Shown here piece by piece: positions 61,101 through 64,000 of a stretch of 64,000 bases of DNA (positions are counted from its first letter, which is position 1; the number at the start of each line of letters is the position of its first letter). The notes below the pieces were generated by a model. The model searched no databases. It saw nothing but the letters and a program-made list of their open reading frames with translations, and was not told the DNA's origin. Origin of the DNA: Monarcha castaneiventris obscurior (taxonomy: Eukaryota > Chordata > Aves > Passeriformes > Monarchidae); NCBI GenBank assembly GCA_026261815.1, contig JAMPIT010000890.1, forward strand, positions 12,120,001 through 12,184,000, read 5' to 3'. Made by a program: the position numbers and the translations under genes.

Positions 61101-61875
61101 CATATGGCAATACACAGCAGCATGAGGCTGTCCCTGCTTGGCTATTTCCATACACTCATCTCAGATTCAAACATTCTCTCTAGCAGGTGTTCAGTGATTT
61201 TCAGTAGATGAAAAATAATGTTTTTCCATTGGATAGCAATGGTTTCAGCTTGCAAATCATTTCTGCTTTGAACCATTTGGTGTTTTTCTCATATGACTTC
61301 ATCAACAGAATTTCAAGGGAAGAGATACAGCTTTATAGGTAAATAGCTTATTTTGTTTCTTATTTATCTGTAGCAAAGCTAATCTATATTTTAAAGACCT
61401 TTTAGCTCTGAAACGTAACTGCAGAAATACATATGTTTGGGTGCACCTTACACAGCATGTCTGATACAATGCTGAATCTCTCTTTTAAGTCTTGGTGCAC
61501 CAACAAGGTAAAGAGATTTTTTCCCTATTAACTTCCATTAATTGAATGGACTATGTTGTATGAAAAGGGGAATGACGAATATGAACACTCCATAACTGCT
61601 TTTTCTTTTCCCTCAACTTCAGATTCTCTTTAAACTTTTTCAGCTATGAAAGAGGAACGAGGAATAGGAGGAGCTTTATTAAGGCACACAAAAAGGACCC
61701 AACTCTCTAACACCAGTACCTTCTGAGAGGGACGATAGCTTGAGTCAGTTCCTCTGGCCAACGACTCGTCAAGAAGTGCTTTCAGCTTTTCAGCAGAGTC
61801 CTTACTCTTTGAGTGCAAAAATCCCAGGGCTTTCAGAAAAATGGGATCCAGCTCCAAGTTCACCGTAGCAGCCAT
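51560..61875 (-). CDS. INTS12: Integrator complex subunit 12 (whole gene, 6 coding exons)
   Basis: Six exons on the - strand (61720-61875, 59703-59849, 59008-59195, 55446-55605, 53988-54140, 51560-52147) join in frame to 1392 nt, or 463 residues; the human protein has about 462. The N-terminal segment starting [20 protein letters not shown] is nearly invariant and in studied animals is the part needed for Integrator binding through INTS1. A lysine-rich linker is followed by a C4HC3 PHD zinc finger (C160, C163, C177, C180, H185, C188, C207, C210; all eight ligands present). The C-terminal half is Ser/Ala/Gly/Pro-rich and ends in a basic tail. Integrator acts with RNA polymerase II in snRNA 3'-end formation and promoter-proximal termination; INTS12 is a nuclear accessory subunit. 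All introns are GT-AG. Identity is secure. Confidence 0.97.
53280..53395 (-). mobile_element. CR1 LINE 3' fragment (cluster, copy 1)
   Basis: GAATCATAGA at the left, then GGTTTGGGTTGGAAGGGACC and AAAGATCATCCAGTTCCAACCC, the standard CR1 tail in reverse orientation. It is truncated after about 115 bp. Confidence 0.92.
53448..53555 (-). mobile_element. CR1 LINE 3' fragment (cluster, copy 2, diverged)
   Basis: Begins GGAATCACAGAACTGT and contains AGATCATCGAATCCAAG, a pattern of a different, older CR1 subfamily. Boundaries are approximate. Confidence 0.65.
53613..53790 (-). mobile_element. CR1 LINE 3' fragment (cluster, copy 3)
   Basis: Begins CATAGAATCATAAAATGGTT and continues through CCCCCTGCCATGGGCAGAGA, CCACTAGACCAGGTTGCT and AACACTTCCAGGGATGAGG, the same portion of CR1 as the copy at 40115-40930. 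Confidence 0.93.
53988..54140 (-). CDS. INTS12: INTS12 coding exon 5
   Basis: Encodes residues 218-268, phase 0 on both sides. Reads [20 protein letters not shown], then KDPLVKKPE, and [10 protein letters not shown], very close to human. Acceptor TTACACAG, donor GTAATG. A copy of the donor sequence lies 25 bp into the intron. Confidence 0.96.
54141..55445 (-). other. INTS12: INTS12 intron 4
   Basis: About 1.3 kb of unique sequence with no recognised repeat or exon. Confidence 0.65.
55446..55605 (-). CDS. INTS12: INTS12 coding exon 4 (PHD finger)
   Basis: Encodes residues 164-217 (the first codon is split with exon 3). Carries six of the eight PHD zinc ligands: C177 and C180 in VECQEC, H185 and C188 in YHQDC, C207 and C210 in [26 protein letters not shown] is nearly identical to human. 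Donor GTAGGA, acceptor CTCTGCAG. Confidence 0.97.
55606..59007 (-). other. INTS12: INTS12 intron 3 (3.4 kb)
   Basis: AT-rich unique sequence. The open frames inside are short and unremarkable, and no CR1 or LTR was recognised. Confidence 0.65.
59008..59195 (-). CDS. INTS12: INTS12 coding exon 3 (linker, first zinc ligands)
   Basis: Encodes residues 102-163 plus two bases. Contains [40 protein letters not shown] and the first CxxC of the PHD finger (C160, C163). Donor GTAAGT; the acceptor is preceded by a TG-repeat tract instead of a plain pyrimidine tract. Confidence 0.96.
59196..59702 (-). other. INTS12: INTS12 intron 2
   Basis: About 500 bp; includes an old CR1 fragment near 59466-59530 and a CA/TG tract at its 3' end (59203-59213). 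Confidence 0.7.
59466..59530 (-). mobile_element. Decayed CR1 LINE fragment
   Basis: GAATGGTTTGGAAGGAACCC, then TTAAGTCCAACCCCTGCACAATGAGCAGG, a short diverged piece of the CR1 tail. Confidence 0.6.
59703..59849 (-). CDS. INTS12: INTS12 coding exon 2
   Basis: Encodes residues 53-101, a polar linker: [37 protein letters not shown], matching human in pattern. Acceptor TTTTTAG, donor GTAAGT, phase 0 on both sides. The IKQEP pattern resembles a SUMO-type consensus, which is inference only. Confidence 0.95.
59850..61719 (-). other. INTS12: INTS12 intron 1 (between coding exons 1 and 2)
   Basis: About 1.9 kb unique AT-rich sequence, no recognised repeats or exons. Confidence 0.65.
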
Positions 61876-61883
61876 AGTTGTGT
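61720..61883 (-). CDS. INTS12: INTS12 coding exon 1 with 8 nt of 5' UTR
   Basis: The ATG is at 61875 (CAT at 61873-61875 on the + strand). Encodes residues 1-52, ending [17 protein letters not shown] before a GTACTG donor. Upstream, a pyrimidine-rich tract and AG (61884-61885) make a likely acceptor, so eight untranslated bases (61876-61883) are joined to a 5' exon that I cannot locate and that is probably beyond the window. Confidence 0.94.
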
Positions 61884-64000
61884 CTTCAATGTGAGTTAAA
61901 AGAAAAACAATGACAACTTTATTCATATGGAGCATAATTCAAACAGCATGTGGCTAATAGAAGATTTCTTTTTAAAATGAAATTATATTAAACCACAGCA
62001 AGGATTATATGTGAATTAATTATCATTAGAAGATGACTGTGAATGTCAGTGCTGCAGAAATTTGAATATGACTGGACATCTGAAATGTCAAATTCATACT
62101 TTGGCATATATGATATTCAGAAACTAAACTTGTCATACTTACGTAAATGAAAAAAATATTTAATATTCTTGATATTTTATACATAAAATATATGGAAAAG
62201 TATGCAAAATAAATATTAACTTCAAGAAAAGCAACTACCACTCTTCTCCTTAACACTTTCTGCACATACAGTGATTTCTAACTCATTGGTCATTTAAGAG
62301 TAACTAGGAAAAATCTTACTTGTAGAAAAATTAACTTTTGAAACTTCTGAAAAGAACAGCTCATTGTAGCATATAAGATATAAACAGCTAGTGTATTATT
62401 TTATATATATAAAATACCTGAAAAAAAAATTTTTAAATTTAGCTGAAGCAGTGAAAAAATTTATAACTCAGATTGTGATTTATCCACGTCCTCATGTGAC
62501 AGTCTAAGTTAATGCCAGATACTGAGTATCCAAAGCTGCGAGATGCCAGTGTCCATGTAAATGGAATAAACCAAAGAAAAGGTTACAACAACTTTAAAAA
62601 AATATTTGCCTCATAGCAATAAATTCCTGCAGTTCAGACCATTCTGTGTTAATTTCCTTAAAAAAATTCTAAGGAACTGCATTTACATCAGAAAGTGTAC
62701 CTACAAAGATAGATAGCTAACTTAAATCAGTAAATAACAATTAATAATTAAAGAAATAACATGGGAAGTTCCCTGATCTGTGTGAGAAGCATTATTGTTA
62801 ATAATCCTTTTAAATCTCATTCAAAACACATCAGGATGTTTGTGGGTTTGGGGTATTTTCTACAATAATCTAGAAGACATTCTTGAAAAGCCTTTCATCA
62901 GTTCTGCTCAAAAGCACTGCCTGGACAGCTTTTTCAGCTGAAGTTTCCAAGGTTTTGTCTGATGAATTCCTTTTGATATTCATGGCAGTGAACTTTTACC
63001 TCTCTGGCCAAAACACCAGCGGTGGCAGGCTGCTCCCTCAACACTTGCCTAGAAGTCCCTGGGAACCTTTATCTCCTGCTGAGCTTTCACGAGACACCAG
63101 AGAATCGCTTGACTGAGATCATCAAGGAGTTCGACACACAGAACTTCATAGGGATTTTATCAATGGACCCAGCAGAGAGTTAAAAAACCTCTTCAAGAGC
63201 CTCTTCTCTCTTCCTTAATCTTTGCTACTTGACAAATCATTTTCTGGTGGGCACAGAACTTCTGCTAGGAAGTGCTACACACCAGCTACTCGGCTGTATC
63301 ACTGATCAAGCACAGACTGCAGTGCAAGCCCCATCCAGGCAATTCGCTCTCTGATGATTACAAAAAGTGAATTCAGAGAGCACGGAAAGCACATACCCTT
63401 TTTTTTTTATGCATCTACCTCTGATAAATGTTCAGGCTGCTCTTGAGATCTGTGGGCAGGTTATGTCCCTCATTTCTATGTTCTGTGAACATGCCTCCCA
63501 AGTGTCAGTACCCCATACCCTTAAACTAGGATGCTGCTAAACCCTCTGTTGAATGAAAATGGTAGAACTGAAACACTAATTCCAAAAATTTTGCAGAACT
63601 CCCTGTTTTTAAAAAAAAATTCTTTAAGTTCTTCTCTGAGGGAGAGAGGAATTCTACTAGGAATATATACTTGTGTACATGACAAACAGGCAGCCTCAAT
63701 GGCCATTCTCTAATATTTAGAGAACAAGTGTAAATGTAATTCAATTTTCATCTCTCTGAAAGTAACACTCCCCAGATTTGTTTCTAGCTCTAGCTTTTTA
63801 AAGACATAAATTGAAAGGAACTGTTAAAACCCAAATTTCAAAAGGGTCCTTCATATTTATTCTTTTATTTGCAATGCAATTGCAGCAATTCTTTCTCTGT
63901 TCTTGAGGGTAATTATAATGCCACGGGCTACTACAGTTACAACTAACTTATCACAAGAAATTTCTCATGAGAAGAGAGGAAACTGGGTTTAGTAAACAGT
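61884..64000 (-). other. INTS12: Probable INTS12 5' intron, running off the window
   Basis: About 2.1 kb AT-rich DNA with no CpG island, so the INTS12 promoter is unlikely to lie here. In other vertebrates INTS12 shares a bidirectional promoter with GSTCD, which would be beyond the right edge. No GSTCD-like exon is seen. Confidence 0.6.

Noticed and set aside
1..64000. CRISPR arrays, bacterial operons, tRNA or rRNA genes
   Set aside because: No regularly spaced repeats or cloverleaf/rRNA signatures were seen, and the sequence is clearly vertebrate nuclear DNA.

Overview
The window is vertebrate nuclear DNA, almost certainly from a bird. It contains spliced multi-exon genes with GT-AG introns, several 5'-truncated CR1 LINE tails, two solo retroviral LTRs, no Alu or L1 sequence, and short introns. 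Whether it is a passerine cannot be settled by reading alone.

Two protein-coding genes lie tail to tail, and both can be read from start to stop codon. ARHGEF38, a Rho guanine-nucleotide exchange factor with DH, BAR, SH3 and SH3 domains, runs on the + strand from an ATG at 7633 inside a CpG-rich promoter to a stop at 44952. It has 14 coding exons, one of only 18 nt, and joins in frame to 781 codons. INTS12, the PHD-finger subunit of the Integrator complex, runs on the - strand from an ATG at 61875 to a stop at 51560. It has 6 coding exons and 463 codons, and its 5' non-coding exon(s) and promoter appear to lie beyond the right edge. The order and orientation match the ARHGEF38-INTS12 neighbourhood known in other vertebrates. 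The two genes are not known to act in one pathway: one regulates Rho GTPases at membranes or the cytoskeleton, the other acts in nuclear RNA processing.

Layout: 1-7200 is intergenic with no supported gene. 7230-7830 is the CpG island and ARHGEF38 exon 1. 7.8-44.9 kb holds ARHGEF38 introns and exons, including a candidate minisatellite/LTR-like segment (14.2-14.9 kb), two minus-strand solo LTRs (23.4 and 40.2 kb, the second nested in a CR1) and a CpG-rich island inside intron 7 (35.1-35.5 kb). 45-48.5 kb is probable ARHGEF38 3' UTR. About 48.5-51.2 kb is the convergent intergenic gap. 51.2-61.9 kb is INTS12, with a cluster of CR1 tails at 53.3-53.8 kb. 61.9-64 kb is probably INTS12 5' intron.

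I found no tRNA, rRNA, CRISPR array, intact transposon or undescribed gene system. The points most worth a second look are a stop codon embedded in the exon 4 splice donor of ARHGEF38, the intron 7 CpG island, the directly oriented LTR pair flanking exons 4-10, a duplicated splice donor in INTS12, and the abrupt GC step inside the last INTS12 exon. Exon boundaries were placed by reading frame, splice consensus and remembered similarity to the human proteins; no alignment was run.
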